DNA of 64,000 nt from Diadema setosum (lineage: Eukaryota; Echinodermata; Echinoidea; Diadematoida; Diadematidae), in contig CM067067.1 of NCBI GenBank assembly GCA_033980235.1, positions 1,674,001 through 1,738,000 on the forward strand, in the 5' to 3' direction. Positions 12,251 through 25,200 of the stretch are shown here, one piece after another (position 1 is the first letter of the stretch; every line of letters begins with the position of its first letter). The notes beneath the pieces are model-generated. The model did not search any database. It saw only the letters and a list, made by a program, of their open reading frames with translations, and was not told the origin of the DNA. A program made the translations under genes and the position numbers.

Positions 12251-13840
12251 CTACACATTCTGAGCAATCATTTCGCACAAGATATAGGGCATAAATTGTA
12301 TTTCCCCCCAATATTATGTTGTTGTTGTTTTTCCAAAACAAACTGAAAATGTTATGCTGTAAAAGCTGTATATTACATTGATAGTTATTTTAATCACTGA
12401 AGATGTACCTTTCATTATTATCGACACTCACAATCATCATCACTGTTATCATCGTTATCATTATCTTATCTGTTTCATCTTTATCATTAACATTCTCTCA
12501 TTGCCATCATCTATTGTTGTCACAATTGTCATGAAATTCGTTATCATCATCGTCGTCTTCAACGCTATCATTGCCCCTATAATAATGATACCCATGATGC
12601 AAATCATAATTTAAACGGGAAAAGCGTTCTTTACCTTGATATTATTGGTTGTATTTTACTACTAAGAGCGTGTTAGTAAAATTTAATAGCCACAAAGGCC
12701 AATAGTACATTTTCCTTTTCTACAAAACGATAGTCTCTTTGATCTCATATCTTAATAAAACTAGAAAGATTTCGGCATATTGTCAGGAAGCATGATCTAG
12801 GCCTATATACTGTCAAAGTCTTCTGTGATAATGGATACAGGATCAATATCACCTATAAATATTGTGAAATAATAAATTATTTTGTGATGCATAGAAAATT
12901 ATTACATAATACGTATTACACATGCTAAAATAATTGCATTTCCACATCGTAAAGTTTATTGCTTTGATTAATAAATAAAAACAGATAAAATGACAAGGTT
13001 TCATTACAATCATCACACCCAAATGGAATTATGAATGAAATAATTATTCTAAAGCTGCGTTGTATACCCGGTATGTCTTTACGCAATATTTATACAGTGG
13101 AAGCAACCCTGTGTCATAATCTATCTTATCAATATTTTATGCTGTATCAACTTTTTTTTTTTTATGTCTACCCGTGTACACATGTCTGAAATGCTGAATA
13201 AACAATGATGATGATCATAATAACAATAATAATGATAATAATAATAATGTTAACAATAATAATAATAATGATAATAATAATAATGATAATGATAATAATC
13301 ACATTATTGCGTAAACTATAAAGGAGTCGAAGATTTCATCAAGGATAATATATTTCCTAACAAGGAAAAACCCATGACTTTCCGAAGGTTCCGAGAGTTT
13401 TTCCCGTCGAAAGGGGGGGGGGGGATATCTTTGGCCCAACGACGAGTTTAATTCCCTTGTCTCCCCTTCCCCCCCCCCCCACACACACACACACATTCAC
13501 CCACACACACTCAAAAAATATTACGCGGCCCCTATGATTTCTCTGTTTTGTTTTATTTCGTTTTGTTTTTGCCGAAAATAAATTTCATATATACTAGTAT
13601 ACGTTCCTGCCGTGTCGTTTACGTCATTCTTTTCTGGATAATGTATGCCGCTATTGATATAATTATTGCGGAAGATAACTGGAGGTTTGTTTATTTCTTT
13701 CATGAGCAAGTTCTATGCGATGGCTTAATGTTTGATTATAGGAATTGACTCATGTGTCAGCACTCAGCAAGGTTCATTGGAAGAGAAATGGGTTTGGAAG
13801 TTTGGAAATTAACGAATATGAATGGGTTTGCGTGTGCGTC
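12251..13840. other. Intergenic AT-rich DNA with simple repeats
   Basis: No gene was seen. The region holds degenerate ATC/ATT repeats (about 12410-12610), an (AAT/GAT)n microsatellite (13203-13301), poly-G and poly-C runs (13414-13424, 13470-13481) and a short (CA)n run. Confidence 0.7.
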
Positions 13841-14054
13841 GTGGTTCCATGACATTTGCTCCTGCGACAATTGCTCCCATGAAATATCTGTAGGCTAAGC
13901 CCAACATAAAACCTACTCAAACACATAACCCTCACCCTAATCCTAATCCTCACATCAAAATAAACCTAAAACCCTATCACAACCCTAACCCTAAGTCCTT
14001 GGAGAAAATGAGACCGGAGCAATTGTCGCAGGAGCAAATCAAAATGTCGTGTCA
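13841..14054. mobile_element. Palindromic MITE, copy 1 (GACATTTGCTCC ends)
   Basis: The left arm has GACATTTGCTCCTGCGACAA followed by TTGCTCC. The right arm is its reverse complement (GGAGCAATTGTCGCAGGAGC, then caaatcaaaatgtc). The centre has degenerate CCCTAA-like units. A second copy in opposite orientation is at 50234-50466, and an arm fragment lies near 19075-19130. Confidence 0.7.
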
Positions 14055-14064
14055 CCGTGCGTCG

Positions 14065-14408
14065 TATTGACCGATTCGGGTTCGTTGAGGGCAGCAGACA
14101 TTTTATGGCACTGGGCGCAGCCATGAGCTCAAATTGCGGTGTCTCAGCCGACCCCCCCCCCCCCCCCCTGCTCTCCCCCACCCCCCGGGCAACATGTTTA
14201 TCGCGCACTTGTAACAAAGGTTCGCGCACTAAGCAAGCATTCGCGCACTCAGTACGAGATGCCCATTGGCTAAAACAACCATGCATCAGTTTTTCATTCT
14301 GCGCGCGTAAGAGGGGTGGGGAGAGAGGAGGGGGGTCGGATGATACACCGCAGTAATGGCGCTGCCCATGCCAAAAATACACATAGCGCGTCACAGAATC
14401 GGTCAATA
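14065..14408. mobile_element. Foldback element with TATTGACCGATTC ends
   Basis: TATTGACCGATTC at the left is matched by GAATCGGTCAATA at the right. Imperfect complementarity continues inward: 'ggcactgggcgcagcc' against 'ggcgctgcccatgcc', and 'gcggtgtctcagccgacc' against 'ggtcggatgatacaccgc'. The open frames inside it on both strands are by-products of the palindrome and the poly-C tract. Confidence 0.6.
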
Positions 14409-15825
14409 TTGTAATACAAAGAGAGGTGTTGCTTGATTGGTAAGGATAACACTGAGGGCGCTGTTCTCTCTATACTAGTACGAAGTACTAGTACTTGCCA
14501 ATACTCGTATAAGCTGTATACGCCATATATTTCGCGAGTCTAAATTTTCGCGAATCGGGAATTCCCGACGACTTCGCGAGTGGTTAATTTCGCGATCGTG
14601 GAGTCGTGTACAGTAGTAGCTGATGCTACAGCTACTGGTGGTGGTGCTGGTCATAGTGTAGATTATCTAGTGCAACGTGGCATCCGTATAATTTTCCATA
14701 AATTACAAAGATCACAACAACAACCACCACTTGTCCACACCTTCCCCACCCCCACCCCCCTCAAAAAAAAAAGAGAGAAAAACATGAGAGAAAAAAACAC
14801 ATCGTGAAAGAACAATAGTCTTAAAATATGAACATTCAATAATAAAACAATTTGATTCACTTCAATCTTAACATTTTCAAGGTGATAGGGTGACAAGGGT
14901 GACAAGGTGACAATCAGAAGAATGGCATATAGATCGAGAATATGACTTAAGATTATTATAATAGAGAGATCTGAACTTTGAAAGTACATATTAATGCAAA
15001 TAAGGCGAGGTTTTGTGTGTCGTTTTGTTTCTATCTGTGCCTTCGTTCGGGATTTCCTAAACCAATTCCACGAAAAGGAATGATTATTTTAATATGTGTG
15101 GACATCGATTGTCTAAATTCCTAACATTCCCGCGGAAAAAGAATCCTATTTCCACATTTAAAGTGTTGAAAAAGAAGTTATATCCTTAATAATACTTTCG
15201 CTTTCTGTTAATGGTGTACAATATTGTGGCTTGGTTTTTACGTTTTATTTTCTCTAACCATAAAATGATAGCAGGAGAAGGAAAAGTCGCGTTTCCTGGC
15301 TTGTTTTTTTTTTTTTTTTTTTTTTGTGATTCGTCATCTCGACATCCACCGGTGTAATGAAACTTTTACCTATCACTTACATTGAGTTTGACAACGATAG
15401 ATACCAGTGGGTGCCATCCCTTGCTAACACTTTTCCTACTTATAACAAAAGATTATTATTAATGAAAGCAGTCTGACTTACACCGCGACTGATACAAATT
15501 TCCTTTGATTGAGACATGGATGATGTGGTTGTGGAAAATCGTTTTCAAGTTCTTTATATGTCTGTTTACATGCCTGTTTGCTTTTTGTTTTGTTCCGTTA
15601 GATTTGGGTGTCATTGTATAATGTTTAGTTTTTGTATTGTTTACATTATTTTTTTTTTTTCATGCTCAAGCTTTCTGTTAGTCGGTAAGGGGCCCAAGGA
15701 AGTACAGCTGCATTTTGTTGATACCGCTGAATTTGGCCACTTGTGAGTCCTCATAAGTTATTTACATGATGTGTGTGTGTGTGTGTGTGTGTGTGTGAGT
15801 TGTGTGTGTGTGTACGTGTGTGTGT

Positions 15826-15868
<43 letters not shown>

Positions 15869-16256
15869 GTGTGCGTGTGCGTGTGTGCGCAGTGGGGGGG
15901 GGGGGTACTGCCTTCCTGCCATCAACAACAACAGAAATGACATGGGGAGAAAATAGTGTATCGAATTTGTCCTCGCTCTCTTGAAGTGAAATACGCAGGT
16001 AGCACCAACCAGGCAAAGGCAAAAGGATGTCACTTCCAATATTAGTTCCGTGTGGTGTGATACGATCCCCAGTAGTGGCCGAGAATCATTCATGCGGTGA
16101 GCGGGAAGGCTGTTTGCAAGGTTCACGAGATAGGTAGAGGACACCCACCGTCAACAGGTAGACGAATGACAATCTAATCAGCCTTTCAAAGTTCTCTTCC
16201 TCTCAGTATCATTAACATCAAGACATTGGTCAACGAAGGATTTCCTCGCTTTCATC
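14409..16256. other. Intergenic region upstream of the SELENBP-like gene
   Basis: No gene is evident. The region holds a poly-T run (15304-15325) and a long (TG)n microsatellite (15771-15887). The end must contain the 5'UTR and promoter of the plus-strand gene whose ATG is at 16257, but no promoter element could be assigned. Confidence 0.5.
15771..15887 (+). repeat. (TG)n microsatellite
   Basis: TG repeats are interrupted by 'ac' and 'tt' units over about 115 bp and are followed by a poly-G run. The Cys-Val and Thr-His frames across it are not genes. Confidence 0.95.
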
Positions 16257-19200
16257 ATGGGTAAGCTCTCTTTGTATTTTTTCAACGAAGTATGCCGTAT
16301 GTTTGGAAAGAGAATACAAAGTACTAAAAAGTTTACTTGCCTATTGACTTTTCGCTTTGGAAACCACTTCATTCAAAGGCAGAAATGGTGTTTTGTGCAG
16401 CGATTTGTACAGCGATTTTGTAATGTCATTTTAGTCTTTTATCACTTACTATTTTATTATAGAAATAAATTAATTGAATTCATATTCATTAATGAAGAGA
16501 ACACATGTGCATAAAGACAATGTTATATTTTTAAAGGCTCGGTCGCGGTTTAGTTTTACTCGAATGCACAGTAACATCATTGATTAAGCTATCACCACCT
16601 ACTAAATGCCAGTAAGCATTGACCATTATGACAAAGATGATAAAGTAAGTTGGAAAGTTACGATAGCGATGTCTACTGTGGTGGATCATCTATATATTTT
16701 CACGAGTTTGCAGCAGGCGTGATTATACGTTAATGATTTGTTTCAGTAACATTTTCTGTCCTGTTACGTTTATATTTGCTAATATTCCAAATGATCAGAT
16801 TAGAGGGTTTCAGGTACTTGAGTATCTTTCATTTGCGTTCAGAAACCACATTACTCATGACGAATGGGAACACAGAAGTGAATTTCGCTGTACAGTATTA
16901 CAACGGTTGTTATCGTCTCCCCATACAAGGAAATGATGAATGAAAAAATTACCTTGCCTCTTTCATCGTTATGCTCGTTTACAATTGATTTGTTGATCGG
17001 AATGTCAACGTTACGAGCAACGGGCGAAATAAAAATACAATCAGGTTGTACAGAACAGCATACTCGACGTTGTTATTGTTTGTATAAGGGGACGTACCTT
17101 TAGTCTCTCCCAGCCAGGGACAATCAATAGAACTCCGGTGTTCATATTTGTTTGGGGTCTCAAAAGCTAGTTTGAGTACATAAAATTAGAATATCCACAA
17201 CTTGGACGAAGCGATCAAATGCTGCCGAACCTGAACGCAGTTCTTCTGTCCCATTATATATAGTGTAGGGTTCCTCGTAAAACTCTATACAGGTAATTGA
17301 TATCTTCATCGTGACAGTCGTTAATGTTCGACAGAAGTAAAACACACGTTGCCGAAAATATCAAACTATGTAAACTGTTAGATCACAAGACGCAGAGCAG
17401 TTGCTTGAATATATACATACCAGTATATTAACAGGCTGCACCTATCACACATCATTAAACATGTGCACTGTGCTATACAGTTAATTGATATCTTCATCGT
17501 GACAGTCGTTAATGTTCGACAGAAGTAAAACACACGTTGACGAAAATATCAAACTATGTAAACTGTTAGATCACAAGACGCAGAGCAGTTGCTTGAATAT
17601 ATACATACCAGTATATTAACAGGCTGCACCTATCACACATCATTAAACATGTGCACTGTGCCATTCAATGCACTTTGCTAAATTTTCCGTCGTGATCGGT
17701 CAAACCTTTACAATAGTCGCTGTCAAGAGAAAAACAACAGAGCAATGGCAATAATATGGAAGAAAGCTTGAAAGTTCGAAAATTGCTGTTAAAACATGAA
17801 TCAATAAGTATTCAACCTGCAAACTGACAATTAAATAACAGCAACAACAACGAAAGACCACACAAAGTACAGGAACATTCACGTCAGTGCGTGTTAATGC
17901 CATATAGCATATGTTGTCTTCAAACTGTTTATATAATAACTTTAGTTCAGCAGACAAGATCCATGCATGCACAGTGATATCGGTGCATCCTCATTGGATC
18001 AGTCGTTTGAATGTTACTGGTGGCGAATTTAAAGTCTCTTATAGTTGATGATGATTAGAGCACTATTCTAGTTAAATATCCCTTTCTCCTCTTCACCATC
18101 TTTTTATTCATTTGATATTGTAAAGTTTTAAAAGTTAACAGGAAACGGAAATCAATCACACCGACATCGGATTATTTCGTTTGCTGGGAAAGAACCATTT
18201 GAGAAACACAGACTCGTCGACTTTATTACAAGACAGACTCACACTCTCCAAGGAGGAAGGAGCTACTGCTTGGTCTTATTCGAGCACTACTGATCTTATA
18301 ACAATCAACTATTTTTACTCAGGTCCTGTCCTCCGTAACGAGGACAAGCTATAGGACAATGATTATAGGGTGTACAAGCAAAAACCTATAGCCTACAACA
18401 ACGGGACAAAGGGACATAGTAGTAAACACAAGACTACATCAACATGTATTACAAAGAGGGGATAACAAACGAAACTCCTGAATTGCCGTTGAAGGACGAT
18501 AGCTGGGCAATACACAGGGAATAAGGATAACAATAATAGCTGCTGTGTACCAGCGACCAGCACTAAGCTTTTTATGTGTTTCTACAAGGAGCCCTGTATA
18601 TTGAACTTTATGATAAAGCGTATTCGATCTAAGTTTATGTCTGTGTGAACAATAAATTGCTGATAACAAGACATAGGCCTACTCGACTATGAGCTACCAT
18701 GTACAGGACAGGTCGCTGACCCTAATTTGGCAGATGAAATAAAACGCAGCTTTAGTGCTTCAAAATGGTTCTAAAATGTGAGTTAGGGATAAAAACAACC
18801 AATTTAAAAATGTTAATCAATGTGGAAGTATTGTTAGATATACAAAATGTGCACAATAGCTATAATGAAATTGTTTCTAGAATAAACCGCCTATGACAGT
18901 TATGACTTATTGAGAAAAATAGTGATATCTCCTTACATTGTCCAAACATCTGAATGTATTCATCAAGATGCACATAATCAGGTGGCGGCGATGCTGGTCG
19001 GATCAAAGAAAGACCTCCGTTCATAGTCCATGTGTCTAGTAGGTCCATGCTTATACCCTATCGCACAACCTTTGAAAAGTCCATGGAGAAACTGAGACCG
19101 GAGCAATTGCCGCATTAGCAAATTTGCCAAGTTCGAAGACAAGAAGAATCTAATTGTACGATGACCAAAAAAAAAAAAAAAAAAAAAAAAAACCTAAATG

Positions 19201-22200
19201 ATTGATACTTGTCGAAATTGGGTTTGCTTTTCAGCCAACCCAAAGCAACTCCGACGTCTTTTCAGCCACCCAACAGAAGTCATGGATGACGGAGGCCGTG
19301 AGCAGCTCCTTTACGTAGCGTGTTCTTCGTACAGTCCACCGGCTAGCTCCCCGAGACCTGACTTTCTCGCCACGGTGGACGTAGATCCACAGTCATCGTC
19401 ATACGGAGAGGTACACAAAAGCGTTCAACATTCTCTGCTAATGCGACAAACGAAACATGTACGAATGGATGTACTTGGTGTTACAAAAATCAACATTTCC
19501 CACTTTTGATCCTGAATAGTTCGAGATCTATACATCAGCTTACACTGTCATTGATATGAGTAATTATAGCTGAATAGTGTACAATTTCGTTGGAGGTAAT
19601 TTGAATAGAACAGCATGATTCATTTTCATTAAATCCATGATTCATTTTAAAGTTAAGTTTCAGATTGTCACAGCCGGTGAGAGCGTGTGATTGCTTGTTG
19701 GTCCAGTGTGACTCCTTGAATACAGAACTCAGACAGAGTAAGCACAATACACCATAATTCCGGAAATTATACGATTTATTTCCGGTCTTTCAATCTAGAT
19801 ACAAATAAGATGGTGGTACAAGAAACAAAACAACACACAGACACGTCACATACGCCCATGCACACAGTTCAGTCAACGCTTATCATGACACCTCAAATCT
19901 CACTCTGACGACGTAATGCTTGAACGCCGGCTTCATATCAATCTCCTAACTATTCATAGCATAGAGAAAACTTAACAAATGCTTCGCAATATGGCCATGA
20001 ATATTGCCTAAACTTTACTCCGGTTACAGATATGGTTTTGCATAAGCTTCTTTAATTAAACTCAACACTTGCGATAACTCGTCAGTTTATACTACCTGTG
20101 CGCACAGTTTATAATTGGGGTTTGATTATTAACAGTCCAAAGTGTTTCTTTTGGGATAAACAAAACCTGGTATTGTCATGCTGAAGTTGTCTCCGTGATC
20201 GTCGAAGTCGAACGCGAAACAGTTCGCTGCGAAGACGGAGAGCAAGACCTCGTCGAAGGGACGGTTTCCAATTGGACGTGTAGTACACGGCGGGTTCCTT
20301 CCTTGTCCGAAGTGGCCCGAACACATTGTCACGAGCTGGAGTTATCTTTGCACGGCGTGCACGGGTTGTCTACGTACACCCGAATGACCCAAGTTAACGC
20401 CATCTACAGAGTCCAGTAACGAAATTATCACAACATAAAACCTACTTACTCTCTTACCATTTTATATCAATAAACACCTATCCACAAGGATTTAATACTG
20501 CAGCTATCACTTCGGTGCCTACAGAAAAGAGTTAAACATTTTCTCATGTCTATAGTCTAGTCAACATTGTATAAACACAACCATTTTGAGGTTGGGCATT
20601 TATCTTGCTTCATAATGCTCCCTTCTGTATATCAAATATCAACATAAAAGCACTTCAGCACTCTGCTTGAAAGTAATCATTATACGCCAGTAACCACCAT
20701 GTATAATCTATTATCCTCTTACACATGCAACGGTGTTATTAAACAGGGGGGGGGGGGGGAATAACTTCTCTGCATTACACATTATCACAGACGGTATATA
20801 CATATGTAATTCAACCTGCTTTCAACTAGCTTGCTCTATACCAGAGACAAAAAGCTGTGCACATAATATAACACGTGGTCGGTTTACCAAAACCACTTTT
20901 CCTATGTAAAATACAACTTCAAATAATAACTGATATTTGGAAAAAGGGAATATCGTAATAAAACTATTAACTTACAGTTTGGTGGCTAAAAACTGCCGGT
21001 ATCCGACCTCATATCGTCTGCTCAAGCCTTTTCCAGCAGACCGTGCAGTCTAACTGCTGCCCCTGCAACTGCTGCATAGCCACTGAGGTTGCTTCTATGA
21101 AGCAAGTTTGACATGTGGTTGTATTTCCCCTATGTATTAAATCAACTTGCATTGTTCTGTGCGAACACCTGTAGCTTCCCCAGCACAGTGCTGCTCCACA
21201 CTGGCAGCCAGACACTGTATGATTTCAGCAATGTATTGTTGCTTGGCCAGATTTCTATACACAGGAATGTTCTGTCCAGGTGTTCATAACTCCCTTTTGT
21301 CTGTCGGTAGCAGCCCAGGGGGGTGTTTCATCAATGTTTGTCGGCGCTGACAACTTGAATCACCATAGTAACAGTTGGTGACCAGAGCATCTCAGCCAAT
21401 CAAAACCAAGGATTTTGCTGAAATTGGTCAGCGCCGACAGTTGTCGGCACTGACAAGCGTTGATGAAACACCCCCCTGATTCTTGGGTAGGGCGTAACAA
21501 TAGCAATAGAAAAATCAGGGGAGAAATGACTTGTAACACAGATTTTGGTCAAATTTGAACAGGAACTAATTATGTGTATGTGAGTGTGTGCTTACAATGA
21601 CCATCAACAATAGACATGAATACCACGAATACCAACTTTTCAGAGCTCTGCTGACTAGGCTTCTGGTCTCTTGCTCCAAGGCACATGAATGCTTTATTGA
21701 TAATTCATGATGGATTGCCCGGGGCACTGCTAGTCTGAATTCATGGTAAAGGGTAAAATGCATGCACATGAAAACAAGTAAGCACATGTTTTAATGTGCT
21801 TGCATACACTACATTTCAGGATGAAAAAAAGACTAGCTGTGATAGTGGAATTTCTTTTGAATATGTAATAGAGCATTCAAACCCGACCATTGTTCAGGAC
21901 CATTGTCTGGGTGCTAACCACACACTCCCATACACACCAATTGACTTCTGTGCAAAATTAAGGTTTGTACAGAGGGTTGAAAATAGATAAAAACCTGAAA
22001 CCTAACTTAACATAAAAACTTGAATTCAGTGAAACTGATTTATGCTTTCATTTTCAAATTAGTTGCAACAAAATTGTACACTATCAACTATTCAGCTATT
22101 CCTCATATCAATGTAAGTGTTATCTAGTAATATAAAAAATAAAATAGATTTTGAACTATTAAGGATCAAAAGTAGGAAATATTTTTTGTAACACCTAGTA

Positions 22201-25200
22201 CAATCATCGTTGCTAAATGAGTGTTAATAGTAACGGGTGATTTGGTGAACAACAAATGAACGAATGAATGAATGATAGTGCATGAATGAGTGTATAAACA
22301 GCGACTAAATAAATGACATTATTGTCGTCAATGAGTGGATCGATGAATGAATTGAAGAATAAATTGATAAAGTGATTAAAGAATGAGTAAGAATGGAAAA
22401 TGGTCGTGTGTATATGAACAAATATATTAGATAATTAATGAAGAGCTTTGTGGCTGTTGATTACGATACCAACAGAAAAAAAAAACATACAGGAATTGAT
22501 TGATCAATGTATCAACTTTTAGAAATAGAGGACGATGTGAAACAAATAATCACTTTCATGTACTGGCTTGTTGTAATAGTATATTGAGAAAAAAAACTGT
22601 TACGTAATCGTTATCACAGACACCTAAACGAAAACAAAGTAAATATTATCCTTGGAGTCGGTTACAAGAGCATGTAGTCCCTATTTCACTTATCAAGAAA
22701 AGTAATAATTGGATTTTAGCATGGATGAAAATGTAAAAAGCGACATACCATATCGTCTTACTTTCATTCCTCATTTCATGAGATGGTGACAATAATGCTT
22801 ACTTACTTATCCCTCGACCTCTGCGATCGTTGGGGAGGCACGAGGAATAATAAGCGGTCGACCGTTTCCATCCGGCTCTATCTTGGGCTGCTGTGAGGAG
22901 GTCTGACAAGGGTAGAGCTGTCCATTCCTTCACATTGTCCAACCAGTTCTTTCTCTGTCTTCCGCGGCAACGTCCACCTTCTACAATGCCCTGCATCACA
23001 GTCTTTGAGAGGCAGTCATGCCGAGTAACGTGACCAAACCAGGCCACCTTGCGTCTCTTGACCATTTATTTTGTAGGAGAGTCACCTGAGGCCCCACAAA
23101 TCTGGTGACTTGTTACGGACAAACTCGTTGGTTTTACGTTCCCAGTTGTGGATGCCTAGTCTCCTCAGGCATTTGTTCTCAAAAGCTTGGAATCGCTTTT
23201 CTGATTCGGCCAGCACTGTCCAAGTCTCGCAGCCATAGAGGAGAATGGAGGTGACGAGAGATCTGAATAGCATGTATTTTGTGTTGAAGCTTATAATGCT
23301 CTTCCATATTCTGTTGAGTCTAGCCATCGCTGCTGTTGCTGTTGCTATCGTGGTTCGAATTTCCCCTGTACAGGTGCCGTCCTTGTAGATAGTTGATCCC
23401 AGGTATTTGAAGCTTGTTGCCTCGTCTAAGGTCCTTCCATCCATTCATAGTGATGTTTGCACTGATGTTATTTGGGCTATTGACCATCACTTTGGACTTT
23501 ACTGTGCTCACTTCCATGCCGTACGCTTCTGGTCTGTCCACCAGTCTGTTGGTGAGGTCCTGTAATTCTCTGCTGGTGCCCCCCCCCCCCCCATGAGGTC
23601 GATGTCGTCTGCGAATCGAAGATTACTGACGGGTCTACCACCAATTGAGATTGAAGTATGGTGGTTTTGTAGTGTTTCCTGCATGATCTTCTCCAGGAAC
23701 AGATTGAATAAGACAGGAGAGAGTAAACAACCCTGCCTCACGCCAACTGTTGTCTTGAAGAACTCTCCCAACAGGCCGTTCAAAAGCACTGCATTGCTAG
23801 AGTTGGCATAGAGAGCCTGAATAACCTGCCCCAGTTGTTCGTCAATGCCAAAATCTCTCATGATCTTCCATAGGCCATCGTGCCGCACTCTATCGAAAGC
23901 CTTTTTGAAGTCGATGAAATTGTGGAAGAGGTCTCGCTGGTGTTGTAGATGCTTTTCGATCAGCACTCTGCAGTTAAAGATCTGTTCCACTGTGCTCCGG
24001 CCAGCTCTGAATACTGCCTGTTCTTCTGCCAACAGCTCATCCGCTTTGGTAGTCAGTCGGTTGAGGATAACTCTGAGCATTACCTTGCTGGGGTGGCTAA
24101 TGATGCTTATGGTCCTGTGATTTTGATACTGCCTTGGGTTACCCTTCTTTGGAAGTGGAATGATCAGGGACTGGGTCCATTCTCTTGGCCATATTTTCTC
24201 CTCTTATATCGTCGGTTGAGAATGATAAGGGCGTTAAGTTGCCACTAAACCCATAGTGTTCAAGATCACTTAATGCCCTTCTCATTCTCAACAGACGATA
24301 TCTTCTGACATAGTGTTGTGAGGGCCTGAAGTGTGGCTTCTCCTCCGCACTTTACGAGCTCAGTGGGGACGTTATCCACTCCCGGTGACTTCCCTGGTTT
24401 CAAACTGATGATTGCCTTTTCTACCTCATCCTTTATTACAGAGGGCCCATCTTCCTCATCATCTTTAACCTGTGTGTCTGCCTGAATACTGGTGTCTAGG
24501 TGAAGCTGATAATTGTAGAATTCACTACAATACTCAGTCCATCTTTTCAAAATATCTTCGCTGTGTGTGAGGTTGCCATCTTTATCATCTATGGCAGGAG
24601 ACTTTGGCTGGCTCGTTTTGGTCAGGGTCTTAAGAGTGTTGTAAGCCTCCTTGATGTTTCTTGCAGTCAATCCTTTGTCTATGACTTTGCACTGGGCTTC
24701 AATCCAGTTCTCCTCGGCAGCTTTCATTTTCTTCCTGACCTCCCTATTCATCTCTCGGTACTGTATTCTTGCCTCATCACTGGTGTGTTTTGCATGCCTC
24801 AGCTCTCACCTCTTGTCACAGAGGTCAAGCACTTCCGTCGTCACCCAAGGTTTGGATCTCTTTTGCTGCTTCCCCAGCACTTCGTCAGCTGTTGTCAGTA
24901 ACACTTCCTTAATATTACCAGCAAGAGTGACTAGCAAGAGTGTCTATGTCATTGTCGAGTACACTGAGCACTGCAAACTTTCCTCCAACTTGAGCTTTGA
25001 ATATTTCCACAACCTCTGGGTCTTGAAGTTTCTTAAGATCGAAGCGAATGCGAGGGCTATTCTTTTGATACTTCGAATTCAGCTTCAGCTTGATAGTTGT
25101 AAGCACAAGGTCATGGTCACTGCCAATGTCAGCACGTGGGAAGGTCCTCGTGTTTGCTTTAAAAATTCTGGACTTGAAGCGTTGTGGTGCCAGAATGAAG

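Noticed and set aside
13915..14000. Telomere or interstitial telomere array (CCCTAA-like units)
   Set aside because: The units are few and degenerate and recur within the second copy of the same MITE, so they belong to that element.
13966..14406. 146-codon minus-strand frame
   Set aside because: It lies across a foldback MITE with a poly-C tract; both strands are open because of the palindrome and composition.
15758..16144. Frames rich in Cys-Val or Thr-His over the TG repeat
   Set aside because: Produced by a dinucleotide microsatellite; no start context, splice sites or homology.
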